Under the pieces are notes generated by a model. It did no database searches. It was not told the DNA's origin and saw nothing but the letters and a program-made list of their open reading frames with translations. A program made the translations under genes and the position numbers. 64,000 nt of DNA from positions 17,856,001 to 17,920,000 of the forward strand of contig CM121341.1 of NCBI GenBank assembly GCA_051530055.1, read 5' to 3'. The stretch's first letter is position 1, and each line of letters starts with the position of its first letter. The DNA is from Neoechinorhynchus agilis. Its lineage: Eukaryota; Acanthocephala. Positions 45,590-56,327 of this stretch are shown piece after piece.

Positions 45590-46330
45590 CAATTACCACC
45601 GTCCGCAAAATCTTAGCTTCTCACCTTCCTCGGCTGTCGCTATCACGCTAGCAGCATTGTCTCGTTGTACTGCGAGCGAGATATTTTGTCACGGGAATAC
45701 ACCTGCTCGTGCGTCGCCGGTCGTTTCTCTCAATTTCTTCGAGAGATCCTGGAGCAGAGTGAATGCCGAGCTGCCAAGCGCTCCATACGTCTCTACTCCG
45801 AAGGGGATAAAATAGTGGGCCCTTGCTAATTCTCTATATTTTCGTACCTTCCTCCCTTCCGCTGCACTGACTGTACCTCCAGGGATTTCGAGAGAGTACG
45901 GAATGTTGCTTACTGCGAGGGTGTCCACACAAGTGGCGTCCCAGAGAAGGCATTTGCCCTCCCGCCACGGAAAGACCGAAATTCCGTCAGGTCGACGACC
46001 GTCTAGTCGACAAAGATGGGCGGGTTCCAAGATGTTGGGGACGTTCGCCGTCCTCAACGCCCGAGAAATTACGCTGTTGATTTCAGAATGGCGTGAGAAC
46101 CTTCCTCCTGACTTTCGACAAACGAGACTGTGTCGCCCGAAAGCATCAACCAAATACCCACATCGACAGCGATGGGGCGTGCATATCGGGAGACCAGGCC
46201 TTAAGGATACTGTGATCCTCGTTGCCTCATCAGTGAGAAGAGTTCCCACAGATGCCAGAGGAATAGCATTCTCGTGCCGAAACTGCCAAAAATCTAATGC
46301 ATGGTTCGATGGCTTGTATTTTCCCATCCA
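45590..46330 (-). mobile_element. 5'-truncated LINE, restriction-like endonuclease end
   Basis: The minus-strand frame 46327-45689 encodes the C-terminal part: CRCGYLVDAFGRHSLVCRK (Cys-x-Cys...His...Cys cluster), RHSEINSVISRAL, then RRPDGISVFPW and LLWDATCVDTLA, a PD...D pair typical of the R2-class endonuclease, and FVPFGVE-type sequence. Nearly the same subfamily as 54295-55115. The frame is open for 212 codons, so the copy is rather young. Confidence 0.75.
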
Positions 46331-46666
46331 ATTTAAGCATCGCCGTTTAACCTTACATCTCTATACTTTCCCACTTTCAGGGCCCGCTTCCTCCTTTTGT
46401 TGTATTCATCCAATAATCCAACTTTCCACTTTTTTTCGAATTTTAAATTTAATCCCCTCCACCATTAACAAATTTCACTTTCCCCTCCTGTTCAACCTCT
46501 ATCATATATTCCCACTTCCCATCTCCCATTTTTCTACTCCCAGCTTTCATAATTTCCAATTAACATCTTTCCAGCTCTCTCCGTTCTTATATTCCCCTAT
46601 CTATTGCTATTTTAAAATTCCCATTCAAACAATTTCTTTTTCTTGTAAAGATATTCTCCATTATAG
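46331..46666. other. Pyrimidine-rich tract, part 1
   Basis: Very few purine runs on the plus strand; CCTTT and TTCCC motifs dominate (also 45430-45590 and 46864-47280). Could be the LINE family seen at 7810-8600 (also strand-skewed) or low-complexity DNA. No gene. Confidence 0.4.
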
Positions 46667-46863
46667 TTTGTTTTAATAGCGAAGATTGTATCAATTAAAT
46701 TTATTATATGAAAATTTTCGGCCTTTTCGTTGGCCTTCTTCAGTCACTTGATTTGCGAGGAAAATACAAGTTCGCAAAACAAGTGACTGAAGAAGGCCAA
46801 CGAAAAGGCCGAAAATTTTCATATAATAAATTTAATTGATACAATCTTCGCTATTGAAACAAA
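46667..46863. repeat. 197 bp near-perfect hairpin with hammerhead-like cores
   Basis: Arms of about 90 bp, 46667-46756 and 46772-46863, differ at very few positions. Each arm holds TGACTGAAGAAGGCCAACGA followed by AAAGGCCGAAAATTTTC. Fragments of the arm recur at 20910-21010 and 42262-42358. Likely a foldback derived from a Penelope-like terminal region. Confidence 0.8.
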
Positions 46864-47854
46864 TTTCATTTTCGCCGTATCTTCGATTTAGCCTTTCCTT
46901 CCACTAGCCCTTTTCCGCTTCCTCGTCCCCTATTTACATTCAACGCCTTAATTACTCCTACCTACCCCTTTCCTTCTTTTTCGTCCTATCTCGATTTCCA
47001 ATTTTTCTCCTCTTCCCCGTTTCTTTTCCCGTAAAACCCCTTCATTTTCCACTCTTTCACATATTCCTCATTTAATATTTAATCGCTCGCCTACATCGTT
47101 TAGTTCCATTTCTTTGTTTCTTGTATTCTTATCTGCCTCCTGCTTAATCCCCTTCCAAATCCTTGATTCATCCTTGGCTCCTAATTCCCAATTCTCTTAA
47201 CCTTATCTCTTGCCATATAACCCTCTCCCTGGGCCACACACTTAACCTTCCTTCTGATATAATCCAGCTTTAACCAACATTAACTATCCTCCCTTTGTGT
47301 GTGTGAGCTAAACAAGGCGGACACCCTCCTAATGGCAAACCTTGCGATAGGCCGATCAAAAGGCGCACTTAAAATTTCGGTGGCAGGATATGACCCGGTC
47401 TTATTGAGAAATGATCAGGGGTTTCCAGGCGCGAGGGCGCAAGTAAACTAGTCCAAAATATAAATAGAAAACAATCCGAATTTGGTCAAAAGGTACGTAT
47501 AACATCGCGGAACAGAACATAACTACGTGACTTTTTACTCTTGGAGAAATGCTGTGTTGACTGATATTTTGTTTTACAGGACGGTTAACTCTGATAAAGT
47601 TGCCCATTTTTATTTCAGGTTCTTAAAAGACTGCAAATTTATTTAAAAATATTCCAATAAAAATTTTTCTCTAATCTTTCATAAAGCACTCATATATGTC
47701 TTTAGCATCTCTAATGATTTGATCAATTAAAGTGCCTCGAATGGACTTTCACCTAAGAGCAATCTTTACAGAATTTTGCCACTCTTATATAGTTCCAGTA
47801 TTCATTTTAGGAATCAAAACTCCATATGAAGACAATTAATATCGATAAATTCGT
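46864..47854. other. Pyrimidine-rich tract, part 2, and spacer
   Basis: C/T-rich to about 47280, then ordinary AT-rich sequence. No gene seen. The last part would hold the 3' untranslated region of the minus-strand gene that follows. Confidence 0.4.
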
Positions 47855-48997
47855 CTATTTTGTTGTTGCTGGTGTCGAGTTTGTTAATACCTGTATTCTC
47901 TCTGAACGTCGAATTTTGTTCAATACTTCAGAATGCTCGACCACCTCTCCAGCATCAGCAGGACGCTTCAAGAATGGAGCCATTTTACTGCTCGGTATTC
48001 TAACATCATCGATCCGATGACTTTTCCTTAAAGGTTCGTCATTTCCGCTTGAGTTTTTGGTTGCCAAACTATGACTCCTCTTTACACCATGTCGTGATTG
48101 TCGCTTTTTCATTGATGGCTTAACTGCCTTTCTTGCCTGTGCACCGTGTTTCGGTGGCTTCTCGGTTAAACAGCTCGGATCAATATATTGTACGTTCTTT
48201 TTGGAGTTAACCATGCATCGAGCAGGCGCTGTAGATAATATCGATCTGTAACTACTCGAAGACGAGGATGAAGATAAAGTATTCTGCCACTCAAAAGAGC
48301 AAGATGATTCACTTTGACTGTCGCAAGATTCTTCGAATTCTCTGAACTGTGCCTCAATGAGCCATGTGTTCACAGGGGCAAGCATAGAAACTAAATCTTG
48401 TGACAGTAGGCAAGACCAACTGTCTTGTGATTCATCTTCTGAAAGATCGGTAGAATTGCCATCGTTATAATCATTGCTGATAAAAGTACCCGGTTGAACG
48501 CTTTGCGGCGCGATGCTTTCATTTCCGATTGCGCTCTCGCTTCTTTCTTTTCGTTCATGTTCTCTTTGGGGCAATATTGGGAAAATTGATAAACCTTCTA
48601 ATGATATTGCAAGTAATTCCATGTCAATTTGTTGGGCATCGAATTCCTCGGATGTGTATTCTGCTGATGAGTCATCAGAGTCTGACAATATTTCATCTAA
48701 TATTCTCAAGCGCCCTAGAATTGACATTATTCTTACTTCGATATCTGAATTGCTTGACGAATTGGAATGCGATTCAAGCGGGCTGCTACTTGGTGTGAAT
48801 CCTAGTGCTGTATGTTTTTTTTGTTGATTGTCCATAAGCGTTTCGTTTATTATATCGGAATCAACACATTTGGATATAGCAAAACCTTTGTTTTGTTCTG
48901 TAATTGTTACTGATATTGATTGTATTGCATGTTGTTCTCCGTCATCGGATAACGGCGCAGACGATCGTTCATCTGTCTCGTTGGGCTTGTGCTCCAT
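47855..48997 (-). CDS. Ser-rich acidic protein with basic C-terminus, unrecognised
   Basis: 380 residues in one exon from an ATG. The N-terminal two thirds is acidic and Ser-rich (SDSDDSSAEYTSEEFDAQQI; a run of eight Ser near residue 245). The last 110 residues are basic: KKRQSRHGVKRSHSLATK, then RKSHRIDDVRIPSS and IRRSERIQVL. The twin (R/K)-(R/K)-S-x-R-I motifs resemble those in chromatin or chromosome-segregation proteins such as sororin-like factors, but that is only a resemblance. Disordered, probably nuclear, likely heavily phosphorylated. The long clean frame argues that it is a real gene. Confidence 0.65.
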   Translation of the reverse strand: MEHKPNETDERSSAPLSDDGEQHAIQSISVTITEQNKGFAISKCVDSDIINETLMDNQQKKHTALGFTPSSSPLESHSNSSSNSDIEVRIMSILGRLRILDEILSDSDDSSAEYTSEEFDAQQIDMELLAISLEGLSIFPILPQREHERKERSESAIGNESIAPQSVQPGTFISNDYNDGNSTDLSEDESQDSWSCLLSQDLVSMLAPVNTWLIEAQFREFEESCDSQSESSCSFEWQNTLSSSSSSSSYRSILSTAPARCMVNSKKNVQYIDPSCLTEKPPKHGAQARKAVKPSMKKRQSRHGVKRSHSLATKNSSGNDEPLRKSHRIDDVRIPSSKMAPFLKRPADAGEVVEHSEVLNKIRRSERIQVLTNSTPATTK

Positions 48998-49297
48998 TTT
49001 CTTTATATTCTAAAATGAAGTAAACTTTTTCATTTCCTAGGAGAAATACAATTCTCTGATGTGGTTACATCAAAATTCTTATCTTTTATATTCATATGCG
49101 AACATTTTCAATATTTTAGACAACAAAGTTTGTTTAGAAAAAGCACACATGCGAATAAGATTAATGTGAGATAAAGATCGATTTTCTAATTCATGGATGC
49201 GGATAAATTATGCTCTAAATGTAGTTGCGTTCGATTTTCTTGAGCTCACATAAAAAGGGCTGCAGAATAGTAACGTTCAAAGGTAATTATTGTCTGA
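48998..49297. other. Upstream region of the Ser-rich gene
   Basis: About 300 bp with no exon seen; probably the promoter of the minus-strand gene. Confidence 0.4.
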
Positions 49298-49530
49298 TTA
49301 AGTAATCCAGACATCTTTATTGATGAAAGTATTTGTAAACACATTTTTCAAATGATTTCTAATACCAATTTTTTTTGGCTGTTCGAAAGCAAATAATTTC
49401 AGGAAACAGATACCGAGAGCACGACTCACTTTCGCGTTTATGTATTGGGTATTGAGGTATTTTCCAAATTTTAATTCTTTGTCGGATCCGCTTAATTTTC
49501 TAAATTCTATTGATAACATTGATTTTAATT
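49298..49530 (-). CDS. Candidate terminal exon, unrecognised
   Basis: After a possible acceptor (GCCAACAG, near 49531) an open frame reads SAKLKSMLSIEFRKLSGSDK, then LNTQYINAKVSRALGICFLK and ends KDVWIT with a stop. Composition is protein-like. No upstream exon identified and no family recognised. Confidence 0.35.
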
Positions 49531-49629
49531 TTGCACTTTCTGTTGGCAAATTGCCACCCCAGATTTAAATTAACTAATTTATTTCCTTTTTTAATTTCCT
49601 GGAATTTATTTTAATTGAGAAGACATGAA

Positions 49630-49900
49630 ATCATTCACACCACCGCTCTGGATCACTCAGCTGCCGTCCTGGTGTAACGGTCGAAAGAAAGGATGCAGCG
49701 TTCCTCTCGTTGCACAGCCAGACTTATGTTTTGTAGGAGGAATGCTCCTGATTTCGGATCGCCAGTGATTCGTCTCAATCTCTTGGGCAATTGATTGACC
49801 AGTTCTTGCGCCGCGGTATCAAGCGACCAGTCTCGACGCCAAAGGGAACAAAATAATGATTTCGACTCTTCCGATATTTCGTCAGATAATTCCGACATTT
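49630..49900 (-). mobile_element. 3' fragment of LINE with restriction-like endonuclease
   Basis: Minus strand reads AAQELVNQLPKRLRRITGDP then KSGAFLLQNISLAVQREERC, parallel to the end of the copy at 14860-17765 (RRITGDPK...). Its 3' flank shares the complement of GATCACTCAGCTGCCGTCCT with that copy. Confidence 0.75.
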
Positions 49901-49984
49901 CCTCAAGTTTTGCTATCTAAAACACAAACATTACAGCGCTATCCTGTGAACTGGTTCTTATCGGGCATCATGTTCATCAGACCC

Positions 49985-50225
49985 GCGTTGCTTGACTAAT
50001 TGTCCACTAGAACCTCTGAGCTAGTGCACCACTGCCTTTTCAATGGAAATTTTAAACTGATGGTGGTTTTATTACCATCCATCTGTTGAACTGAGCAGTC
50101 TATTTCGATGGCTTCCATTAACAAACGATTTCGTACGCTAGTCACATTCACGCCATTAAAATCAAAAGGTTAAACGAAGCGTTGGATTCGAGACACAGCA
50201 ACATCAAATGAGCTGTAACATCCGA
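49985..50225 (-). mobile_element. Penelope-like element C-terminal fragment
   Basis: Minus-strand reading gives FDFNGVNVTSVRNRLLMEAI, EIDCSVQQMDGNKTTISLKF and a stop, matching the GIY-YIG C-terminal region seen at 21018-21275 (GHEINFDGVEV...MEAI). Incomplete and decayed. Confidence 0.6.
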
Positions 50226-50589
50226 AGAGAGTGAGCAGCGAACTATCAATTTAATGTTGTTACTGTTAGTCGTCGCATACCTTCCTTAAAATGATCTCCG
50301 CTCTTTCTTCTCAACCGCTCAATCCTCCAAATGCGAATCGATTCGGGGGAACAAGGGGAAGACAACTAACTTTTTGAGACTGCAACGACGTAACAATAAA
50401 AAAAACCCGCCAAAACTTCCAAGTTACAAGTCTCACGCAGATTTGATTCTCTTCAGAAAATCGTTGGCTTACGTTACCACATTCGCGAAAACCTGTCAAT
50501 TTTCTGGCGACCTTGTTACCGTATGAGGAATGAGCTGCTATTATTGGTAGGAGAGTAGTAACACTTCCAAACGCTGCGTACAATCACTC

Positions 50590-51290
50590 TGGTATGGAAT
50601 TCAACGCTACGAAGCCAAAGTTCTCCCCAGCAACCTCCAAGGCAGGTGAAGATCGACAACGACTAGAAGTTGAACACTTCTCCTATCTTGTCAGCATGTT
50701 CTCAAGGACCCATGACACGCGGAAAAGGGCATGGAAAACAACATTAAAGCATTCCCAATTCGCCTATGGACGCCTCACTTGGCGAGTTGTCAACAACCAC
50801 GGACTGACCACTCGTACAAATATATCGGTTTTCCGAGCAGTACTTCTCTCCGACCCTCTCTAAGAATGCGAAACGTGGACGGAAACGTTTCAAACAATTA
50901 TAGCTGAGACAGGTCCTAGGAATCAGCTAGGAGGATATAGTCACCAACAATTAAGTACACCGACGAGCCTCGGTACCCAGCGTTGAAACCATCTTCCTCC
51001 GCAAAAATATCCTGCGGATCGACCTAACCCGATTTCTGAGGAGCTCAGCAACGGCAGATGACTACACGGTTTACCCAAGCGCCGCTACAATCATCAACTG
51101 AAGCAATCCATAACGGTCGCCAATGTCGACCTTCCTCCAAGGGACAATTAGGAAACGATCACATAAAATAGAGAATGACAGTCGGCGAGGGCACTAATGC
51201 CTTCGAAAATGTCAGACGACGAGAAAAGAATGCAACATTCTCGCCCTCCCTCCCCGTCGAACACTGGATTAGAAGGGGACTACACCAATG
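50590..51290 (+). mobile_element. LINE 3' fragment (RTE/Jockey-like C-terminal region)
   Basis: The frame at 50594-50863 reads DRQRLEVEHFSYLVSMF, then WRVVNNHGLTTRTNISVFRA and VLLSD, matching the region after the reverse transcriptase of many LINEs (VE...F.YLGS...WNNHGLS..TK..VYRAVVL). Further decayed matches continue to about 51290. No catalytic core remains. Confidence 0.65.
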
Positions 51291-51296
51291 TTCGGA

Positions 51297-51350
51297 AAGT
51301 CCAAATCGCTTAGGATTGATGTACTTTATTTCGATTTATAAATCGGAAAA
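51297..51350 (+). repeat. Dispersed repeat shared with 27610-27665
   Basis: See the partner copy; AAGTCCAAATCGCTTA and ATTTCGATTTATAAATCGG are shared. Confidence 0.5.
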
Positions 51351-52199
51351 GTGAGCCAAATGTTCAGGGTTTACGTCAAAAGCGATTCGATGGACGATTC
51401 ATTCCGTCTTCACATTATCATCATGGCCAACCGAAGAATTAGATAAGACGAAATGGCCGTTAAGTTCCGCGTTTTATACGGCACAATTTCAAAAAAAATT
51501 GGCGAGTTTTCCTAAAAAACATTAAAATTTAGATTCGCTTTATAAAGAATAAAGAAACATCAAGTCTGTATAATCAATTATCACAAGGACCAACTTGAGG
51601 TATTGGAATCGTCATTCTACACTTATCCATGGACCGAATAAATCAATAATCGAGGAAATCGCCGATTTGTTAGAGCTCCCAGATTAAAAATGACGGTAAG
51701 AATGAAAAATATTTACGATTATTTCTATTCAATTGTTCCTTGGAGTGGATGTGTATTCTCAATAGCGAATTGTTACACACTCGAGCTTTATTGTTGAAAT
51801 CTTCATTGCGAATTTTCAAGACCATAGCCTCCTCAAGCATTGTTTGCAAGTGTTTACGACGTTAGATCGTGTCCTATTTTTGAAGGTTAAATAAGAAAAC
51901 TGGTAAGCTTTATCGGTGCGACCTAAGCTTACGAGTTTTCTTTTTAGACCTGGAAAAAGAATACCGATTAATGATTGGCCGATCAGCTTTTCTTGACTTG
52001 TAAATTTCCAAAACGATCAACTCATTGTAGAGCTCCATAATAAAACAATTTTTCCCGTTTTTTGTTTGCAAGCGACCTTCAATTATAACGATCAAATCGC
52101 TAGATCGATAACTGGGTAAAAAAGACGGAAGAATCGCACAAGTCTCACCATTAGACCTGTATTTTAAGTTATTCGGATTATGTTTTCAGCCACAGTTCA
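51351..52199. other. Intergenic, no gene seen
   Basis: Short open frames only. Nothing recognisable on either strand. Confidence 0.4.
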
Positions 52200-52630
52200 T
52201 GATGCGATGTTTGTTTTCATTCTTCCTTCGTTATTTGTTTTCTGTTATATCTTCTTTCTTCGAGCTTATCCCTTTTTGGGATCGCAAAAAAATGTACAAT
52301 CAAACATAGTTCATCGTCTCTCTTGACCGCTTGTTCTCTGCAACTGCGTCTTTCCACCTTTTTTGGGTCTGCCTCGTCTCCTAGCTCCCTCAAGCTCCAT
52401 TTCCCGAGTTCCATTTTTACTTTCTCGCTCCATTTGATCCACCTTGGTCGATCCACGCACATATTTATTTGGAATCATGTCTTTCCAGGTGATTCCAGCC
52501 ATCCATCGCAGCATATTCATCTCGGCCACCTGCAGTCTTTTGATGTGGCTCTTCATGGTACTCCATATCTCTGAGCCATAAATCATCGCTGGCCGTATCG
52601 CAGTCTTATAGACGTGACCTTTTATCACAA
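52200..52630 (-). mobile_element. RTE-type LINE C-terminal fragment
   Basis: The minus-strand frame 52628-52311 reads GHVYKTAIRPAMIYGSEIWS, IKRLQVAEMNMLRWMAGITW and ARRRGRPKKG, the standard post-RT segment of RTE elements (VRPA(M/L)LYG.E.W...AEMRMLRWM.G...RGRPKK). It is a different copy from 30960-33600, whose end is more decayed. Confidence 0.8.
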
Positions 52631-52729
52631 ATTATCCCTGTGAGGCTTCTCCATTTCATCCATCCGTGAAATGGATCGTCAATGCATATTATCTTGGGTG
52701 TTCACTGCGTGTTCTAGATATTTTTTGAT

Positions 52730-53150
52730 ATGTCAGGTCAAAAATATAAGAAACTGGGCTACATGGTTATTTCTCCGAATGGCACATTGGTCAGCGTACG
52801 TTTTCTCTCAATTAAAACTTCGACCTTTATGTTAATTAGAGTATTTTCAGAGTAGTGGCACTCTCAAGAATGAACAAAGAATGGTTCCATTGGTTATTAG
52901 TCTCGTCCGAACAAGGATTAAGTTTTCTCGCTAGAAGTTAATCCGTGTATTAGAAATGACTTCTTCTCTCACTGAGATTATTGGTGGATACAGTTCTTCT
53001 GACAAAAGATTATCTTGTGAGTTGGTTTAGATATTGTACATTTTTATCGGAAGTTATGTAGTCGCTGTGGACGAAGGAGTTGTTGCTTTCGCAACTGTAG
53101 CCAAAGGAAACATTCATTTGGCGATGATGGCTGTACGAGACGAAGAGTAA
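52730..53150 (+). CDS. LAMTOR4: LAMTOR4-like Ragulator subunit
   Basis: LAMTOR4 is a roadblock-type subunit of Ragulator, which anchors Rag GTPases and mTORC1 on lysosomes. Exon 1 (52730-52795) reads KLGYMVISPNGTLVS, matching the family's LGYLVLSEGAVLAS. A 55 bp GT-AG intron (52796-52850) leads to SSGTLKNEQRMVPLVISL, matching SSGDLENDEQ. A third piece (from about 52972) reads GGYSSSDKRLS, the family's PFKRLS, and the last (about 53061-53150) VVAVDEGVVAFATVAKGNIH...RDEE and a stop. The second intron end is uncertain; a GT-AG choice from 52909 keeps frame. The third interval (about 39 bp) is flanked by TT on both sides, and frame is kept only if GT...TT or TT...AG is used. Domain order and length fit; orthology moderate. 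Confidence 0.6.
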
Positions 53151-53861
53151 ACATGTGATTTGTGTAAGATTTTAGTCCGAGAAAATAAGTTAAATTCATG
53201 ACTTTTCTTTTCGAGACTCTAAAAATAGTTTTAAGTGTTGTGAATCAAAAACGAATCTGTATGATCGTTGCTAGAAGTCTAATTGAATAATTTACGGATC
53301 ATTAGCACGATTGAATAGAAATGTACAAAATGGTTTGTTGTTCATTAATGAAGATTTTTCGTGTCGCTATTCGACTGAGTATTTGCATCTTTAAGTAAAG
53401 TTTTATTGAGAAAATTTATAAAAGTTCCGATAGGAACATCTTTATCCGCCGTTGAACAAGGCCATTTTCCAACCTTTGTTAAAAATTCTTCGGTGCTTGG
53501 TCAAATGGCACCAATTGTCTCAATGACGAGTGAATCGGGACATGTAATAAAATTTCAGTGCTCCATGCCTTTTTAAGCTCTACTGTCGTTACCTTTTTAG
53601 TCCTTTAAAAAAAGAAAGATTTCTCTAATCAATGCATTATGTTGAATGAACATCCAATATATTCACGAATGCCATATAGCACTTAAAGCGATCTCGAACT
53701 ATGCATTTTGATAGCCGTTAGCTTGTAATTTTTTATCCTTGATGTCCGATTTTGAACAGCCGAATTCTTCAGTACTTTTATAACATCCCTTCCTTGGCTT
53801 ATTTTCCTATTTAAGCATTTTATAGTGCATATATTTAACACTTTAACAATCGCGTGTTTTC
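53151..53861. other. Intergenic, no gene seen
   Basis: No exon, RNA or repeat recognised before the hammerhead-like motif at 53862. Confidence 0.4.
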
Positions 53862-53901
53862 GGGACCCTGAAGAAGGAGTAAGAATCCGAAATGTCGGTC
53901 C
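53862..53901 (+). ncRNA. Hammerhead-ribozyme-like motif
   Basis: GGACC, CTGAAGA, one spare A, GGA...TCC stem, GAAA, TGTC, GGTCC. Helix I (GGACC/GGTCC, 5 bp), the CUGANGA and GAAA core boxes and a cleavable GUC are present; helix III would be minimal, as in the hammerheads known from Penelope-like elements. The spare base between CUGANGA and stem II departs from the consensus, so activity is doubtful. Confidence 0.45.
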
Positions 53902-54294
53902 AAAATAAACATTTGTTGCGACCGTTTATAGTGCTCAAATTAGGACAATCTAAAAGATTACATGCGGTTGAGAAGTCAATCGACAGTCCACCAACTGACC
54001 AACATTTTAGGCATATAGCCACACCGACCTTGTGCATTAAGAGAAGCGATTGAATCACCTAGACTCTGATGCGTACGGTAAAGAGTTTGAACAATCCGAC
54101 GATGACGGGGATTGGAACCTTTGACTCTGAAAAGGGGATTCGGAGTTCAAGTCCACTAGACCACCTCGGAACAACAACGGAATGCACCAACTCTGAAGGT
54201 TTAATTAATGGCCAATTATTGAATGACCAAGACTTTGTGGTGGCAGTGACAAAATGATACCAGCAGACAGGCGCTAACCATTTTCCCGTGAATG
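53902..54294. other. Intergenic, no gene seen
   Basis: The short frame at 54069-54257 has no recognisable content. Confidence 0.4.
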
Positions 54295-55115
54295 GCCTCA
54301 GACAGTCGATCGGGGACAGACCTCTCGTCGCGCGAGCTCACAGCTCTCTACTTTCAGGTTCTCGCTATGGGGGGTCGTCCGATCTAGATTGTTGGCAATT
54401 TCGACACGAGAATCGGGGGCGTGGTTAGAGGCTGTTCCTCTGGCATCTGTGGGAACTCTTCTCACTGATGAGGTAACGAGAATCGCAGTGTCCTCAAGGC
54501 TTGGTCGCCCGATATGCACGCCCCATCGCTGTCGATGTGGGTCTTTGGTTGATGCTTTCGGGCGACACGGTCTCGTTTGCCGAAAGTCAGAAGGAAGTTT
54601 CTCACGCCATTCTGAGATCAATAGCGTAATTTCTCGGGCGTTAAGAATGGCGACCTTCCCCAAAATCTTGGAACCCGCCCATCTTTGTCGACTATACGGT
54701 CCTCGACCTGACGGAATTTCGGTCTTTCCGTTGCGGGAGGGCAAATGCCTTCTCTGGGACGCCACTTGTGTGGACACCCTCGCAGTAAGCAACATTCCGT
54801 ACTCTCTCGAAATCCCTAGAGGTACAGCCAGTGCAGCGTAAGGGAGGAAGGTACGAAAATATAGAGAATTAGCAAGGGCCCACTATTTTGTCCCCTTCGG
54901 AGTAGAGACGTATGAAGCGCTTGGCAGCTCGGCACTCACTCTGCTCCAGGATCTCTCGAAGAAATTGAGAGAAACGACCGGCGACGCACGAGCAGGTGTA
55001 TTCCCGCGATAAAATATCTCGCTCGCAGTACAACGAGGCAATGCTGCTAGCGTGATAGCGACAACCGAGGAAGGAGAGAAGATCCAATTTTGCGGATGGT
55101 GGTGATTGCACGTTT
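54295..55115 (+). mobile_element. 5'-truncated LINE, restriction-like endonuclease end
   Basis: Same subfamily as 45590-46330, opposite strand: STRESGAWLEAVPLASVGTLL-type start, CRCGSLVDAFGRHGLVCRK, GPRPDGISVFPLREGKCLLW, DATCVDTLAVSN, then after a break VPFGVETYEALGSS... and VQRGNAA. The 3' flank (GTGGTGATTGCACGTTTTGT) is shared with 34437-34562. Confidence 0.75.
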
Positions 55116-55169
55116 TGTACTTTATTATGTTATGATTAAAAAAATTGTCTAAAAGTAATATTGAATTAT

Positions 55170-55300
55170 TTGTATCTTGCCGCCCACCAATCTGGGTCAA
55201 GGAAACGCGCGAATCATTTAATATCCTGAACCATACGGTTATGAGTTTGTACATCTCTCCGGATCCTCAGATACCTCCAGAAGCCGGGTCTCATCAGCGA
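55170..55300. repeat. Dispersed repeat, copy 2 of 3
   Basis: Shares ACGGTTATGAGTTTGTAC and CCGGATCCTCAGATACCTCC with 1690-1885, directly downstream of a LINE 3' end. Confidence 0.65.
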
Positions 55301-55589
55301 GATTCCTACTCCCTTCAGCGGTATTTCGTTCCCTTTAGTTATTAGTCATAGGTGATCTTGGATTTGAACCTTTTGCAAGGAATCGGTTTACTGTATGCCT
55401 AAAAACGAAAATAAGCCGAGAAAAAGATGCTCTAAAAACACTGAATCAGTGGAAACGGCTTGCCAGTAAACATTCAAGAATCAAAATTCTTGCTTTTATA
55501 AACTGGATGGGATGAGGAAATCATCGAGCATTATCGTAAGGAGGCTTTACGCGATTTTTGTTAGAAGGAATTGGTCCTTGAATCAACGC

Positions 55590-55700
55590 GGCGACTGGAG
55601 AGCCAGGATCGACTTCGTTCTTGGCGCAAAAAATAAGCATTGCGGTGCAGCGGGGCAATGCAGCCAGCATTTTAGCCAGCGCCGATGAATGGGAGCGCTG
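55590..55700 (+). mobile_element. 3' fragment of LINE with restriction-like endonuclease, second subfamily
   Basis: One frame reads GEPGSTSFLAQKISIAVQRG, NAASILASADEWER and a stop, parallel to the terminal peptide of the other copies but with clear differences. Confidence 0.6.
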
Positions 55701-56254
55701 ATCATCTGAATTGGGAGTATAAAAGTTCATGAGTCATTTAAAAAAAGTTCAGCAAACACTAAAAGGATATTTTTGTTTTTCGAATACGATGCGTGTTTCG
55801 TCGCGAACAAACGTTTTTCTTCAAAAGTTTTTAGAAGAGCGATTTTCAAAAGAAACTCACAAGATCCGCGCTTGTTTATCTTCTGCTTATTTTCTGGAAC
55901 TAATCTTGCATTAGGATATAATTTTCGATATGATACGAGTTTAAATAAGCAAGCAAAAGTTATACGTAATGATTTTAAAAGGAGTCAGCAAGGACGATGT
56001 AATAAAAAAATTTCTTATAATAAGTCGTTTTATACTGTGCAACACTCTATCCAGAATATCTTATCAATTTTGTACTTAACTACAATAATTTTAATCTTTA
56101 CTTCTTAATATGTTAAAAGTCGTGTTTATAAAATTATTTTACGTTAGGACCCAAAAATAGGAGGACACAAAGATACAAGAGTCCTTTTCTTTTTTGACTA
56201 ACAAATAAATGTGTTATTATAGCTATATTTAAATTCATTTTTGTGATTTAGCAG
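55701..56254. other. Intergenic, overlapping small open frames
   Basis: An ATG frame at 55729-55914 (LQKFLEERFSKETHKIRACL) and an overlapping one at 55773-56108 without an ATG start. Neither is recognised. Possibly a decayed coding sequence. Confidence 0.3.
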
Positions 56255-56327
56255 GCCCTCGTAGCTCAGTGGTTAGAGCACTGCTCTAGTAAAGCAGGGG
56301 TCGTGAGTTCAATTCTCTCCGAGGGCA
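56255..56327 (+). tRNA. tRNA-Thr(AGT)
   Basis: Perfect 7 bp acceptor stem GCCCTCG/CGAGGGC, D-arm GCTC...GAGC, anticodon stem CTGCT/AGCAG with loop CTAGTAA (anticodon AGT), T-arm GTGAG-TTCAATT-CTCTC with one mismatch, discriminator A. A and B box promoters are inside. A TTTTT run at about 56380 may terminate transcription. Confidence 0.92.

Noticed and set aside
45903-46676. 257-codon plus-strand frame
   Set aside because: Mostly the shadow of the minus-strand LINE endonuclease, then pyrimidine-rich low-complexity sequence.
46667-46863. CRISPR-like or terminator hairpin
   Set aside because: Eukaryotic context, no spacer-repeat arrangement, and arms far too long for a terminator.
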